A program made the position numbers and the translations under genes. A DNA stretch of 7,479 nucleotides, taken from the NCBI GenBank assembly GCA_900763175.1, contig CAAFJI010000011.1, positions 1-7,479 on the forward strand, in the 5' to 3' direction. Below the pieces are notes generated by a model that saw nothing but the letters and a program-made list of their open reading frames with translations, ran no database searches and was not told the origin of the DNA. This document shows, one piece after another, positions 6,873 to 7,479 of the stretch; positions within the stretch are counted from its first letter, which is position 1, and each line of letters starts with the position of its first letter. This DNA comes from Lachnospiraceae bacterium (GTDB taxonomy: Bacteria > Bacillota > Clostridia > Lachnospirales > Lachnospiraceae).

Positions 6873-7479
6873 TTAGTTGGCAGCTTCCATATCAGCACGA
6901 ACCTGTGCAAAAGCATCTTCCACATTCTGTGCCCACTCTTCCACTGTCATTTCATCATTCATAACAGATGTAATCGGATTAAATATCTCATCTTTCGGGT
7001 TAACCTTGCAGTCAGCCGGAACTGCTGCGAAGCTCATAATCAGGGAGGAGGCAGTTGCCTCTTCGTAGATTCCGTACATGTTGTAGATTGCAGTAGACAG
7101 CTTATCTTTTGCTACTTCACGGGCACTCTTGGTAGCATAGAGGGCACCGGAAGCTTCTGCAAAAGCAGATACAGATTCATCACTATACAGGAAACGAAGA
7201 AATTCTTTTGCAAGTTCTGGATTCTTGGCAGCTGCCGGAATGGAAAACTGCTCGCAGCTGTCAAATACATAGTGCACATCGTCTGCGTTCTCGGTCGGGA
7301 TCGGAGCCATTGCAAATTCAAATCCATCTTCTCTTGGCGCATCCTGCATCTCATTTTCCATCCAGGTTCCGTTTGTGATAAAAGCAGCTTTTCCAAGCAT
7401 CATCTCTGTCTGGGACTCAGTATGGTTCATACCTACAGTACCCTCTAACAGATAACCTTTCTCTGCAATTTCTTTGATA
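6873..7479 (-). CDS. ABC transporter sugar-binding protein (SBP family 1), C-terminal part, runs off right edge
   Basis: The reading frame is open to the right edge: 201 residues and a stop are visible, about half of the usual 420-450. An internal Met at 7430 is not the start, because the frame continues upstream of it (IKEIAEKGYLLEGTVG precedes MNHTESQTEMM). The passage MMLGKAAFITNGTWMENEM is the conserved ligand-site region of family 1 carbohydrate-binding proteins. It is followed by EFAMAPIPT, CEQFSIPAAAKNPELAKEFL and a final helical part ending in ADMEAAN. Family members are lipoproteins or secreted proteins held at the membrane that deliver oligosaccharides to the permeases. The signal peptide, if any, lies outside the window. 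The GTWMENEM type of motif resembles that of N-acetylhexosamine-oligosaccharide binding proteins (NgcE-like), which is only a weak hint to the ligand. The gene heads the visible operon. Confidence 0.92.
   Translation of the reverse strand, partial: IKEIAEKGYLLEGTVGMNHTESQTEMMLGKAAFITNGTWMENEMQDAPREDGFEFAMAPIPTENADDVHYVFDSCEQFSIPAAAKNPELAKEFLRFLYSDESVSAFAEASGALYATKSAREVAKDKLSTAIYNMYGIYEEATASSLIMSFAAVPADCKVNPKDEIFNPITSVMNDEMTVEEWAQNVEDAFAQVRADMEAAN

Noticed and set aside
7112..7396. Minus-strand open frame inside the binding-protein gene
   Set aside because: It is out of frame within a clear family 1 binding-protein sequence and shows no motif of its own.

Overview
The window looks like chromosomal DNA from a gut Firmicute of the Lachnospiraceae type (Blautia/Ruminococcus/Clostridium-like). 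The reasons are moderate GC, strong AGGAGG-type ribosome binding sites, dense co-directional operons, a GH112 phosphorylase of clostridial type, and a sugar ABC transporter with no dedicated ATPase in view. The genus is an inference; no rRNA or marker gene is present. Every gene I can support lies on the minus strand, so transcription runs from the right edge to the left.

Region A (about 7479 to 1180) is one sugar-utilisation operon. In transcription order it holds the C-terminal part of an extracellular solute-binding protein, a short intercistronic hairpin, two ABC permeases (MalF-like, GTG start; then MalG-like), a cytoplasmic GH29 alpha-L-fucosidase of the GH29-B type, a 166-bp palindromic MITE-like element, and a cytoplasmic GH112 1,3-beta-galactosyl-N-acetylhexosamine phosphorylase. 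The simplest reading is import of small fucosylated host glycans (Lewis-type or mucin/milk-derived), intracellular removal of alpha-1,3/4-fucose, and phosphorolysis of the exposed Gal-beta-1,3-HexNAc core to galactose-1-phosphate and HexNAc. The ATPase (probably a shared MsmX type) and the downstream sugar kinase and epimerase genes are not in the window.

Region B (about 1179 to 938) is a non-coding spacer. It has a strong bidirectional hairpin terminator, with an extended -10 promoter directly beside it that serves the next operon.

Region C (937 to 1) holds a maltose/galactoside O-acetyltransferase-type hexapeptide enzyme, followed after 21 nt by the N-terminal third of an M42-family metallo-aminopeptidase that runs off the left edge.

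The most unusual feature is the 166-bp element at 3372-3537. Its two 83-nt halves are reverse complements of each other with no gaps (54 of 83 positions identical). It ends in CTAG on both sides and sits exactly in the gap between the fucosidase and the phosphorylase.
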